A stretch of DNA of 64,000 nt, from assembly GCF_050436995.1 (NCBI RefSeq), contig NC_134763.1, forward strand, positions 2,728,001 through 2,792,000, written 5' to 3'. Positions 12,101 through 24,293 of this stretch are shown in pieces. The DNA comes from Anticarsia gemmatalis. Lineage: Eukaryota > Arthropoda > Insecta > Lepidoptera > Erebidae. Position numbers and translations under genes: made by a program. The first letter of the stretch is position 1. Each line of letters opens with the position of its first letter. The notes beneath the pieces were generated by a model, which worked only from the letters and a program-made list of their open reading frames with translations, searched no databases and was not told the DNA's origin.

Positions 12101-15100
12101 TTTTGCCAGAATATCAGTTTTAAGAAAACATAATTTATTTAAATCAATCAAAAACCTCGTTCCACTCACTCATCGATTCTTAGAAAAGCGCCTGCCAAAA
12201 AAGTCATAGTAAGTTGTATAACCGCAAAATAAATAAAATCACGTAGGCGTTTTTATTAAATAAGGATTTATTTTTTCGATGTAAATATCGAATTTGTATT
12301 GTATACAAATAGGGTATTAAGTTTCCGTGATCCCATTAACTGTAGGCTTCCTGTTATTGTAACGTATGCCTACAGATTAGCTGTGCAGGGCTAAACTATA
12401 AATTAGCTCCACAGTTACCGCTTGCAATAGTGTGTAATTTTATGGGTTTAAATACAAATTACTGGTTTTGTTGACTGTTATTTGTATACTTGTTGACAAC
12501 GCGAACTGTAGTTAATGTGGTTTTCACACTTTTACTATTACAATTACAATATTGTTGCTGTGAGTACGATTGCAACACAAAATTAAATCGTATTTGCAGT
12601 GTTTTGATTAGCTAGTGTAGTACAAGCTCGTCTGTTAAATTAAAAAGTATTACCAATGATCTTACCAAATATTGATCACAGACGCTCCTGTTACTAGATA
12701 ATTCAAATCTAAACTGTTGCGCTAATGAATACTCTTTTGAGTTTAAAACTTAACTACAAACAAGAAACGACACATGAGCCTATTTTCTTTCAACATATAT
12801 CAGTAGTAAGCTTTACGAAAGCCAATGGCACCAAAACACGGAACCATCTCATATTAAATACATTAGACATTAAGCAACAATTTACAACATCTGCAACACG
12901 CTTAAAAATTCACAGCCCACAATTAAACGTTACGTTCAGCTGAACAATTACAATTTGCTTAATCATAACAAAATTAAGCATTTCTACGATTTAGCTGCAA
13001 CATTGCGGCCGCCAAATGGACACCAATTTTGTACACCACAACCGTCTAATGGGTCATTTTGTAATATACTGAAGCTTGTTAATCCGTTTTAAATAATTGT
13101 ATCGCTTTACGTGCTTTTATTTAACTTATTTTAAGCAATCGAGTGAAATTAAACGGTTCGAACAAATGGCTTGGGAAATTGGAACGCCTGATACAAAAAT
13201 TATAGCAATAATTTTAACTGTGTTATTGCACGTTCGATTTTTGTAGAAAAAATATTATTGTGAGTTTATCTTGTTTTGATGGCGACGACTATTATTTATA
13301 CGAATGCATCATTTAGTTCATTTAAGAACATTCTATAATAAAGCGAAAACTAAAAATGAAGAATATGATCCATACCCGCAAAAATATTATACTTCATTCA
13401 ATTACATAAGTAGCTAGCTTCAGAAAGGAATCGAACCTGTTGTACTTTGTACAACCAATAAAGTTCCAACCTCCTATCGTTAAACTGATATCCTATTCTT
13501 TATTTTAGTAAAAGATGTTCGTTTAAGCCATTATTTTATTCATAAGATCGAACACTTCCTAGGGCCGAATATTCCATATTTCCAACACACGTTGCTCGAA
13601 TTTTCCTTTCCCTTCACAAATACGGGGCTTATGCGTAAGTTCCATAAATATTTGAGTTTTGTATTTACGCAAGCGTGGTTCGACTTGGCTGCAACGTCTC
13701 GGGGGCAGTGTACAAAAAGTACGGTATACATGAAAGATTAAGCGGTTTAACCGAGTTTTTTAACTGTGCTTCTTTTTACGGTATTGGTTTGGGGAATTCG
13801 TGGTTTAAATATGGAGTTGTAATGAGAATTTCGTTTAAAGAAATAAAAAGAACGTTAAAGTTAAAAATAAGTTGCTTAAATTATACGTATCATGTTATTC
13901 ATGCAATTAAACAAACGGCGGAAGGCCTACTACAATTAAGCAAACTAACTTTAACTTCTAAAATAATTAAGAACTAGATTAATGGCTTTTATATGAAGAG
14001 ATTAATTTATTATTATAGATTCCTAAGGTATGTTTGCTTATAAATTATATTTTTCAAATAAAATTGATGACTTTAAAGTCAGTTTAGTTTTCTCACAAAT
14101 AACAATAAAATTATCAATATTATTATGTCCAGTCCATTATGTGTACCAGTTGTCTGATTGAAAATTTTAATGAGAATAATACATGTACATATGTTGCCAA
14201 CAGTACTATCTAAACATAAACAAGAGTAGAAAATCTGTGGCAATAATAATTTATCTTTCTTACATTTGAGTTACTTACGTGTACATCTTTCTAAAACTCG
14301 CATAAACTTCTACCGTGTAAAGTGTACTGAAGTTAGCGAGATCGATGAATTTGGTTTTATGAAACCGAGGGCTCGTTGAAATCAATCCTTTACATGACTT
14401 TAGGACATTTTTTGGCTTCAACCGATTTTTTTATTAATAAAATGAATTAATCTATTATAAGGTTGAACTTGACTAAACACTGAGATAAAAAAGAGAACTA
14501 TACTATGATAAATACTTGCGATAAGAATTTAAATATAACGATATCTTTTTTGTTATACTACGTTGTTACTTTTTGCACAGATTCTCGGTGACTATGTTTA
14601 TTGAACTGTTTTTAGTCAATTGTTCAGTAGTTTAAAGCGTGAACGCAAGACAATTAATATACCTACAGAGTAACATAGGCATTTATAATAATAGATTGTA
14701 CAACCATCTCCCATTTCCTCGACTCTCAAAAATAACTAATTAAGCCAATCACTGTGATGTTTTCACCCCCTACATTCCCGAACATAAAAGAAAATTCCAT
14801 CGATTTAAATGCATGCATCTTCCTTCCAAAAGTACAATTAGGGGGGCATCTCTAAATGTGGCCATTCCTCCATTAGTGTGATGTTATTGCCCCCGATTCT
14901 TGCTCCAGAAAATGCACTGTTTTTGCATGCAAATGTTGTAATTGTAGATAATTTACTTTTGGGAATCGAAGCCTTATGTGTTTGAGGGTATAATTAGAGT
15001 GATACTCAAGAGGGGAGGTGCGTTGAAAAACACGTAAGAAAAATATTTTGATAATAACTGACGATGATCGTAGCGTGGTCATAGGCAATTAAAATGTATG

Positions 15101-16682
15101 TAACTTAATATGTGAAGTATAGTATAACAATATTAAATGAAAAATCTCGCTACTTAATTGCAGATGATCTTTTTATATTGTCATTCTTCAAACTAAATCA
15201 ACTGCATTCTGTCGTTCAGCATTCATTCGTTTTAGCATTATTCTAGCATAAAGAAAACAACAATCCACTTATGCTAAAGTTAAATGTTGCAAATTTACAA
15301 ATTACCTCTCACATCACTTTCAACAAAATACAACAGTACCAATCAACCACAAAAAGGACCAATAAATTTCATTACAAATACAAAAACACGGAAATAAAAG
15401 CCAAACAAATCATCACTAGGTCATGTTAAAAGCTGAAAAAAAGACATCGAAAAGCTTTAGCAGACTTCACAAACATTGACACAAAACTAGAAACCACTCC
15501 GGCGTTCGTTCGTATAAAAATGCAACCGTTTTTAACGTGAAATCGTCAGCGAACTGTGTATACTGTGTACTGGAACTGTCAAATTGAATATGTACTGACC
15601 GATATTTTAAAAGCGTGTGTGGAGACTGGCCACAGCAGCTTTACGCAAGAGATTTCGGTTAGAATTGAAGACCAAAGCATCTCGGCTACTATGGTGGCCT
15701 GAACTTGGATAATAAAAAAAAATCTTGACATCTGACGTTTCATAACAAAATCTATTAATCTATGAAATCTGAAATTTTCAAACAATTCTGTTATTTCATC
15801 ACCTGGTGCATGCAACATATGAACTGGAATTTAGGATTTAATGACTCTGATTGTTCAGTCGCCATTACCTACAGTTAAGCCTGATAACTCATGTCTTGCT
15901 TATATGCATTTTTCACATTCATCAGCTTTTATAGCTGCCTCTCATTTGAGCCGATCACTCTGTTCTGTAACTTTTGTGTTCAAAACTTTTCGACGAGATT
16001 CATCTATAGACGCTTAATCAACATATCATCTGAGTACCACCACTAAGTCGAAGGTCCATACGGTGACCGCGGTACATATTGGTTCCACACAAATCAAAGT
16101 ATCTTCATATTACTATATCTAGTAGTTGTGCCTTAGTTCCCTATTTGTGCCTTAGTTCCCTATTTCCTACTTATAAACAGCTTCTTTAATATAAAATGTA
16201 TTTACCAATTTCTTCTTCTGTCTTCTCTAGTAACATAATTCAGTGAAAATCGCAGTGAATTCCTCGAAAACAAGCCGATCGATCTTTAGTACTTGAGCTC
16301 GCCGTTTATTTGCACTACTCTTTGTAGGGAGGTCAAAAGTGTGTGAATAGTTCCGTTCTGAATGGAACGAAGGAAACTGATTAAGTCGAGGAGAATGTGT
16401 TGGGAAACATGGAGGTACTAGAGGTTTACTTTGAACTGTATTTGGTGCTTAAATTTGTTTAAAATAAGTACAAAAAACGCCGTCAAAAGTGAGTCTTGTG
16501 ATGATTATTTTCAATATTTTATAATTGTAGAAAATACATTTTGAGTTATTTATTAAATGTTATTGACTACCGGGAATCAGCTTGCTATGACGCAATATTG
16601 TACGAAAGTTGAATCAGCGTCTCTAGCGGGGGCAGTAGGAACTATTTTTGCAGTATATTTTAAATGTCTGAAAATTCTGTCC
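9101..16682. other. Long gene-free stretch
   Basis: No gene or full repeat is visible. Two segments stand out by composition: 10960-11140 (GGCCACGCGTGGGCAGG near 11009, an ATTAGTG/CACTAAT inverted pair near 11042-11064, and a donor-like GAAGGTGAGT at 11131-11140) and 14700-15060 (G- and C-tracts plus an octamer-like GCATGCAAAT near 14925). Both could be conserved regulatory DNA. Other ORFs here look random. Confidence 0.45.
16127..16164. repeat. Tandem duplication of a 19-bp unit
   Basis: TGTGCCTTAGTTCCCTATT occurs twice head to tail (16127-16145 and 16146-16164) without mismatch, suggesting a recent slippage or duplication event. Confidence 0.9.
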
Positions 16683-16851
16683 TTGCATGTCTAAAATTTG
16701 TTTAACACATTTATTGACGGCACGCAAAGTCCACAACCCGCACTTGGCCAGCGTGGTGGACCCAAGGCCTAAGCCCTCCCTCATTACGGGAGTAGACCCC
16801 TTGCCCAGCAGTGGGACATTAATGGGTTAAATTTATTTATTTATTTTAAAT
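16683..16851 (+). repeat. SINE fragment (3' part), same family as 20575-20890
   Basis: The segment begins with TTGCATGTCTAAAATTTG, matching the body of the full-length copy at 20575-20890, runs through the GGCCAGCGTGGTGGAC block and CAGCAGTGGGACATTAATGG, and ends in an ATTT-repeat tail (TTATTTATTTATTTT). The tRNA-like head is absent. Confidence 0.82.
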
Positions 16852-19601
16852 GTCAATGTCAAAGTATCAATATTTTCTTTCTTCTTTTTCAAAGTTATTG
16901 AAGCATAAAAAAACAATTTTAAAACTGAAGTTACCAGTTCAATAGAATAACTACGGTAATTCAATCAACAAAATGGAAGGTACTTGAATAAAATAATAAC
17001 AAAATGGCTTCACTGTCATTGAGCTATACTTGTCAATTTCTCTGAGGAAATTCGATTTCCTCTCACATCTCCCGATTGTTTCTGCAACGTTCGTGTTCAT
17101 TCAGTCATTCATTCTTCATTCGATTCGGTCGTTCTCGATATTGAACTGAGATTGATTGAATTTTTAATTTATTTTATTCAAAAAATTGTGCGCGCTTTTG
17201 TTGAATAAATTGTGTAAGATATTTTATTTAGTCGTATTTTGCAGTTTCGAGAATTTTAATAAAATATAAAAAAATGCATTCTTACTTAGGTATGTCTATT
17301 ATCTTCATTACCTATACCTATTATCGCGCTGAAGATGTAAGCACAGGTGTATGAAATACAACCACGTTTCGCCTTTAACAATAGTAGTCCCATGAAATAG
17401 GGGGTGCAACAATCGTATACCTAGACCACAGTCTGATTTTTATTACCCATCTTATGTTAAAATAATAAATTAAGTATCTCATATTTTTCTCTTTTTACTC
17501 TACACTACCTTTATACACTCAAAGCCCTGAAAATAATAAAATAGCTCCTCCAATCAAAAAGGCCTCTCTGCCATTTCACAAACATTAAAACTGTATTAAC
17601 TTCATCTGCATACACAACTGTCTAACTATAACCAGTAAACTACACACCTAATAAACATGAACTTTCAATTTAATTTGCCAACTCGAAAAACTGCACGCAA
17701 AGTACTCGACAAGTTTGAAACTTAAATGAAGTGGGCGCTTTCCAATATCCAAACCGAAGTCCTTGGCAGAACTAATATGAAACAGTAGGAAATTACATAG
17801 CAAAATATTAGCTATTAAAGCGTGAAACACACGGTAAGTGGGTGCGTGTCGGGACGTTTTGAATGCGTCAGTCAAGCGGTTCGGTGTCTTCACACGCGTT
17901 GTGAGTGCGGGTTAAATGCGGCGTCTGCTACAATTAGATGCCTGGGTTAACGAAAAATTATTAAACTCGTACTCGAAAAAGGTTCATCTAAAATGCTCAG
18001 GCTATGTAGCTTTTTTCGTAAATAATGTTGAAATTGTAATTATTACAGACTGAAACATTTTATTAGACATTCATTTGATATCAACGAAAATCTGCAATAG
18101 TGACGTCACTGCGTCGTATTTCTGTACTAAAATTTGTTTTTGATATTTCATAAAGAGTAGCTGATTTGACTGGTCGGCAACCACCGTATTATGAATGAAT
18201 CCTTCGAATTATTTCAGAATAAGAAATACTATTAGTAAAATAAATAGTATAATATAATTTAATAGTACTATTAAATTGTAGTACTTAATAAGTATTACAA
18301 TCGTCGGACTCTCGCTCCGGCCCGCGTTCGCCACGCAACTTCGTCGCGTATGTATCACTCTTAAAAACAGTAGCAAGTTAAAACGAGAGGAAATGGGTGA
18401 GTTTAATAAGGCCAGCCCATGGTGACAGCTGGTCGGGGTTACGACTAAATTCATAAAACCGTGAAGGGTAGCCTCTCGTTTATTTGAAGCGAGTCTTGTA
18501 CTAGGAATTAGATTTTAAGGGACTAGGTTTTGGTTATAAATAGTACGTGAGGCAATATGTGTTTGTGTTTTACCTGTAATAATGATGAGTTGTAGACTTT
18601 GTTTAGGGCACTAACACTGAAATATTGATTTTTCTCTGAATTTTAATGGACGTTTATATGACTGTGCATAACTTACCTTGATTTGTTTTACATTTTAAGT
18701 CAGGCATGAACTTACTGTGGTTATCTTCTCATGAAAAGTTATAGTTGATGAAATGGGACCATTCAACATTTTGACAAAAAATTTGAATGGTTACATTTGG
18801 CATTAGCACTGTAAGAAGCTTTCATCTAACACCTGAAAATGTAATAAAATCATATTCACCAAAAGCTCTAAAATTACGAATAAATAAAAAGCACCCAGCA
18901 AACTTAAGTACGGCAAAAACACGCAAACTCTACGTATCGAACATCGCACTACAATGAAACTTAATTGGCCGGTCCTCACAAAACATAAACATTACCCTTT
19001 TGAAATAGGGGGATTCAACAAAAACCACAATATGTTTTTATGGCCAACTCATAAAAATATATACGACCATTGTATGTAATACACAGGGTGAATTTTATTA
19101 TATGGTCAAAACGGAAACTGTGAAAATGGGGAAATAGTACTTCCTTATACTTAATCCTTTTAGGTAACTGTTTTATTCGTAGCTCGTACTCGTACATACG
19201 TAGTTTTATATAAAAAATAACGTTTAGGAATTTCAGGTAAGGCAAACTTATAACAATATAAGTATGTTTAAAGTTACAATCAAGTGTATATGTCAGACAA
19301 GTTAGTCGAGGACCATGGGATGCACGATTCACCTGAATTATAATTAAGAATTCTGTGTTTTTCCTTAATAAAGTAACTGTATTGAATAGTGCGTTACCGT
19401 CAACTACAAAAGCCTACTGGGTGACTTGTCCTCTAGTCGCGAAACTTGTATACAAGGCTCTTTCTACTAAATTGATTGCTACAGAAAACATTTTTTAAAA
19501 CTTTTTTTTTGGGGTTAAAGTTTCTCCATCAACCGAACCGCATTAATCTTCAATTTGTGAATTTATCGTAACAAATCTCCATTAAATAATAATATATATT
19601 A
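16852..19601. other. Gene-free stretch with a low-copy repeat and CpG-richer patches
   Basis: Holds the repeat at 17321-17408 and a weak promoter-like segment at about 17090-17290. A CpG-dense patch lies at about 18300-18350 (CTCCGGCCCGCGTTCGCC). A donor-like GAAATGGGTGAGTTT follows near 18390. No gene can be supported. Confidence 0.4.
17321..17408 (+). repeat. Dispersed repeat, partner of 46626-46714
   Basis: Both copies share the order CGAAG/TGAAG, GCAGAGGTGTA or GCACAGGTGTA, a run of ACA/ACC, CATTAACAAT-like sequence and a CCCATGAA(A/G)-A/C-ATGGG-type end. Similarity is patchy but collinear over about 85 bp, so this is an old interspersed repeat of unknown class. Confidence 0.55.
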
Positions 19602-19788
19602 CTAGCGGACCCGACAGACGTTGTCCTGTCTACACGTCAAAAAAACATTGTCCAGCGGACAAAATTGTCAATCTAAACCATTCTCAAATACCCTTGAACA
19701 CACACAAAAAAATTCATCAAAATCGGTCCAGTCGTTTAAGAGAAGTTCAGTGACATACACACTTACAGAAGAATTATATATATAAAGA
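19602..19788 (-). mobile_element. Short Helitron-like element, family 2 (187 bp)
   Basis: On the minus strand the element starts TCTTTATATATATAATTCTT and ends GGGTCCGCTAG. It lies between A and T, as Helitrons do. An 18-nt hairpin (19613-19630) with a 6-bp stem, one pair being G-T, precedes the end by 7 nt plus CTAG. The second copy at 36382-36573 shares start, internal text (CTTCTGTAAGTGTG, CGACTGGACCGATTTTGATG) and end. There is no coding capacity; mobilisation would need Rep/helicase protein from elsewhere. Confidence 0.82.
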
Positions 19789-20177
19789 TAGTCTATAGCA
19801 GTCATACAACGCGAAAATACAGAATATATATATTTGGATTCTATCGTCCACAACAACCACCCTGTACAACATAACCCTTTCTCGTAGATATCTTAGATTA
19901 TATTAGGCATAAGTGGATTGCTTTTCGGCCTTTTTAATCAGGTAGGCTTTTCAAATCTGGCTCTAATATGGGACCTAAGTAGGGAGTAATCTTTGAATGG
20001 CCGTCATAATGGGTTAAGTAGCCGATAAAATCTCGTGTGGTCTATATACTAAGGGCTCTTTGCTTTTGTGAAACGACATTTTGGGTGTATTTGTTTGGAA
20101 GTCGTTCTATCATATTTCATAGGATTTTTTTACTCCGGATATTCTGGTTAAGTACGCAGTTATGTATTTAGATAACA

Positions 20178-20409
20178 CTAGCTGACTCACGCAACTTCGC
20201 TTGCGCCACATAAGAGAGAATTTTCCCCGTTTTTGTAACATTCTCCTATATACTCATAATAGCCGTAGCCTGATGTTATATAGCCTAAAGCCTTCCTCAA
20301 TAAATGGTCTATTCAACATAATCAATTCGAACCGGTAGTTCCTGAGAATAGCGCGTTCAAACAAACAGACAAACAAAAAAACTCTTCAGTTTTATAATAT
20401 TAGTATAGA
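20178..20409 (-). mobile_element. Short Helitron-like element, family 1 (232 bp)
   Basis: Minus strand: begins TCTATACTAATATTATAAAA after an A, contains a degenerate GTTT array, and ends with the stem CGCAA-GCGAAG-TTGCG, then GTGAGTCAG and CTAG before a T. These are Helitron termini: 5' TC, 3' hairpin, CTRR, insertion between A and T. The structure resembles the Lep1 type of lepidopteran Helitron-like repeats; that name is from memory. It is non-autonomous. Confidence 0.85.
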
Positions 20410-20574
20410 TTATTTTGGAATTTATAGAGTGTATAATAAAGTACACTGCCGCGGAAACACTATTACTAAGAAAGAATCAACTTCAGTGTCGCTGACTAGT
20501 TCGACTGACTTTTACATGCAAGGATCTTTCATCAAGCATTATTGAATTTTTCTTTAAACGTTTTATATTATAAA

Positions 20575-20890
20575 ATAATAATAAATAAATTTAACTCATT
20601 TATGTCCCACTGCTGGGCAAGGGTCTCCTCCCGTAATGAGGGAGGGGTTAGGCCTTGAGTCCACCACGCTGGCCAACTGCGGGTTGGGGACTTTGCATGC
20701 CCTCAATAAATGTTTTAAACAAATTTTTAGGTATGCAAGGTTTCCTCACGATGTTTTCCTTCACCGTTGGAGTATGTGATAATTATTTCTAATACACACA
20801 TAACTTCGAAAAGTCATTGGTGTGTTGCCTCGGGTTCGAACCTGCGACCACTTGCGTGGGAGGTGTCAACTTATACCACTTGGCTATCAC
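20575..20890 (-). repeat. Full-length tRNA-derived SINE
   Basis: On the minus strand the 5' end reads TGATAGCCAAGTGGTATAAG, an A-box-like start, followed by a B box GGTTCGAACCC (around 20836). Then comes a body with a TCGAAGTTATGTGTGTATTA segment, GGTGAAGGAAAACATCGTGA, the GGCCAGCGTGGTGGACTCAA block and CAGCAGTGGGACATAAATG, and an ATT-rich tail. The head-body-tail order is that of a pol III-transcribed SINE. Fragments of the same family lie at 8966-9100, 16683-16851 and 40722-40800. Confidence 0.85.
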
Positions 20891-22949
20891 TGTTTTATAT
20901 TAATTTAATTAATTTTAGATTCAAGCTTTCTATAAAATATCAATCACCAGAAAAACAAAATCAATTCACTAGTGATCAAACTCAATTCCCTCACATAAGT
21001 TATAAATACCACTGACTAGGTACAAAAAACCAGTACATACTAGTTTACTTAACTAAAATTAGTTTCATCCCAGTTATTTATACTAACAATAACAGATACG
21101 ACTCCATCTTGCGCGTCATCCATCACGGTACAGACGTATCAATTACTTAACTGTACCAATAAAGTCAATTCTGTATTGCCTTTTGTAAGGAAAATAAATA
21201 TTAGCCTTTATAAAATATTGCCTTCACTTTGAGCCCTACATTTTAAGTTTTAGGTGATCTTTTAGTATGTTAGGACTTCGTGACTCTTAACTAGATATTA
21301 ATGTAGCCGTTTACATTGACCTTTTTACTACTGAGCCGACATAACCAAAGTAAATAAAGCATGACTGTATCAATTCCTGTGTAATGATAGATTATAATCA
21401 TTTGTCATAAAAAAGCATCGCAAAATAATAAAGTAATTAACAAGTGGCTGTTTGTCAGCATTTATAAATGTAACACTGAAGACTCGAGACGCACTGTGGG
21501 CTACTACGAATCAATGGAGTAGTAAAGAGTATTTTTAATAAATACAGAGGTTTAAAACATCAACCTTTAAACCTAGATAAAAAAAAAGAAAATGTGTGAA
21601 CATATTTCACCCATCCTGCTTTCAACAAAAACAAACAACAAATTTAAAAATACAAATTTCAACAGGACCGTACTACCGAACTTTTATAAACCTAATTTGG
21701 TTGCACAATCCAATATGGCCGGACCCAAACTCTTATTACGCCACTTAGATACACGGCATGCAGGGTTACTTTACGAGTGCACATACTCCCGTTACCAAAG
21801 CGGGTCGAATGTACCCCATGCTAATTGAAAGGGTTGACTGAAATTAGAAACGGGCACAACAGGGTTGAATTAACTATTCCTATCGATTTAAGTTGATACT
21901 GGGCCCTTCGAGTTTGTTGGGATGGAAACCAAATACGGGATTATCGGAATGCTTTTTTTGTGAGACAGTATTGATAGCATTGTTATTTTTAAATACACAT
22001 ACACACTGATATATTCTTTTGTTTGACCCAAGAATCAAACTCTAGTCCTAGTTATTAGCGGTCGCAAACTAATCTGAAATGTGTTAAAATTCACAAGGAA
22101 CTAAATCATTACGTTACATGAAGGAAATGTATTCCATTACTCATCTTTTAATGTCGTTAATACCTTTCAAGCTACGATGCCCCGAAATTACCACTTACAG
22201 TATCATTAAATAAGTGTTAAAAACTGCCTATACAAAGTCAACCTTTACTATTTTAGGAATATCCAAGTAACTTCCAATTTTTCGCCTAAAGCCACCACTT
22301 ATTTTACCTACAACCAAAGTAAAACCAAAAATCCCAACGGAACAAAATACATCAGAAAAATATCCTCCAATTGAAATTGAATAAATAAAAAAACTTGCAA
22401 CGTCGTGTCGATGACCAATTAGTAACAAGTAACAGTTAATTGATATCGTTCCAGTTATAAAAATGAAAAAAAAAAACATGGCGTCTCAATTAATCCATTC
22501 TTTTGGAAAACTAGACGTTTTTCATTTGCTAATTGATTCGCTTCATTTAATATTTTCCAGTTTGTTGAGACTAATGGAACATAAATTATTATTCTAGAGA
22601 GGTTTTTTAAGAACTAGAAATTGTGTGCGTAAGAAACGCGTTTTAGAAAAAAGGTTTCTGGAGTAGGCTTCTTTGTGAATCTACTTTAAAATTTGTTTGA
22701 TGTACTACATTAATTTATGATTGTTAATTGATAATTAAATAATTTTCTTTCTAGTTTAGTAAATTAACAGTTGATCTAATTTTGTAGTTATCTATTGTCA
22801 TTAACAGTAACTTATCTTCTATCCAATATACTATTTTGCTAATTTGTTTGTACTCAACATTTTTTTTAAATGGAGAGTTAGAAGTCCTTTAACCATGAAA
22901 CCGAGATCTTAAGCTAAAACCGCATACGTCAAAACAAACCTAAACTTAC

Positions 22950-23240
22950 CTCTTGCTTGACAAGTCTTCGTCTCAAAACGACGGATGGGAGGGAGACCTT
23001 AACTCCACCACACCCGTGAAATGCGTAACACGAAAAACAAAAGCAAATAGTCGGAGCAAATGATGACACAAAACCAAAACAATAATCAGAGGTGTGCCAG
23101 TTAATCCAGGGTTTCCTCAATATATCCAGAAGATGAATGGTGCAGTAACGCAAGCTTTAACCTTAAAACTATATAGCACGTCAAGCATCGCCTCATGTTG
23201 AGATTGAGACGACGCGGATCGACGACGACGGGCGGCTTGC
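22950..23240 (-). other. Candidate first (5') exon with strong splice donor, minus strand
   Basis: On the minus strand a CpG-rich segment (CCGCCCGTCGTCGTCGATCC, about 23215-23234) is followed by about 280 bp of mixed composition ending CAAGCAAGAG, directly before GTAAGTTTAGG, a near-consensus donor (intron start 22949). The frame ending in phase 0 at GAG stays open for about 69 codons but has no clear ATG, so an untranslated exon or chance is more likely than coding. The exon end AAGAG|GTAAGT is the same as at 28010. No transcript evidence is available. Confidence 0.22.
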
Positions 23241-23575
23241 TTGTTAAGGTGGACGTATTCGCTTTAACTAAACTTTTGATATTATTCTATAAAGTAAGAA
23301 TTATATCTCTTCAGTTACTTAGAATACTGTTTTAAAATATGATTGTGTTGAACAAAACTGTAAATATGGTAATGTATAATACGTTCTGGAAAATACTGTT
23401 TTGAAACATGCGTTGATTCTGAAATAATTAGGTATTCTGCAATCGTAATTTGTATTCGACCCTTAAGTCGTCTTTTCATTTATTTTCAGGTGTTTGTCGA
23501 AGTTTTTAGCCATTTTCTGGTGGCTATATGTATAGTACCTTATCCTTTGGGTATTTTGGGCATTTTCAGCAAAGA

Positions 23576-23606
23576 CGTTATCAAATGCAAGGAGCATTTG
23601 ATAACG
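23576..23606. repeat. Perfect 13-bp hairpin, 5-nt loop
   Basis: CGTTATCAAATGC (23576-23588), loop AAGGA, then its exact complement (23594-23606). Confidence 0.9.
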
Positions 23607-24025
23607 ATCATGTGTGATGTGAGGTATGTATGAGATGTGAGGGTATTTTTTGATAATTTCTGTATCTAATCGACACACCACAATGATGACTTTAATCTAT
23701 TGCAATTACAAGAATTGACCTTCTGCATTTTCAACCGCATAAAGGAAATTGTAATATTGTTAAATGTACCTTCATTATAAACTACCGTAAATCTTAATAG
23801 TTCAATCATAAAGCCACAAAGGAGAGAAGCCTCAATCATTCAATTATAATAATATGCATGTATTCAACAAATTAATTATGTCAACACAATTTACTCGATC
23901 AGTAAACTAATCAACATTTAAGTACTACATACTAATTAATAAGATATCATGCTAATTGCGCATTACTAATCGAATGAGTTTATAGAGGAATTTAGGAATT
24001 ATTTATTAGATTTATTATGATCGTA

Positions 24026-24293
24026 TTAATAAATAAATATCACTGGACAACTCACACACGGTCATTTAATTCCAAACTAAGCAAAGCTTGTACTATGGTA
24101 ATCAAATAACTGATAAACATACTTATATACTTCTAAATACATACTTATATTGATAAATTGACATCCAGGCTCAGAACAGATACTCGTGCTCATCACATAA
24201 TTTTTTGTCCCGGGTGGGATTCGAACCCACCACACGCGGCACTACGGTTATTGCAGCGAAATGACCACTTTAACCACTGCGCCAAACGTGCAG
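24026..24293 (-). repeat. tRNA-derived SINE (near full length)
   Basis: On the minus strand: GCACGTTTGGCGCAGTGGTT (A box) and, about 50 nt on, GGTGGGTTCGAATCCCACCC (B box), the T arm being a perfect stem. The body follows with CTGTTCTGAGCCTGGATGTC, AAGTATGTATTTAGAAGTAT, ACCATAGTACAAGC and ACCGTGTGTGAGTTGTCC, ending in an ATTTATTT-type tail near 24026. The head is tRNA-related, but the long A-to-B spacing and non-tRNA body mark a SINE. Relatives are at 90-211 and 41943-42165. Confidence 0.9.

Larger units (their letters stand above)
20891..24025. other. Gene-free stretch with one candidate exon
   Basis: Apart from the minus-strand exon candidate at 22950-23240 and the hairpin at 23576-23606 I see no gene or mobile element. 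The ORFs at 21592-21828 and 22228-22479 have no recognisable features. Confidence 0.45.

Noticed and set aside
24200..24290. Functional tRNA gene on the minus strand
   Set aside because: A and B boxes are present but the acceptor stem cannot be closed, and the region is fused to a SINE body.
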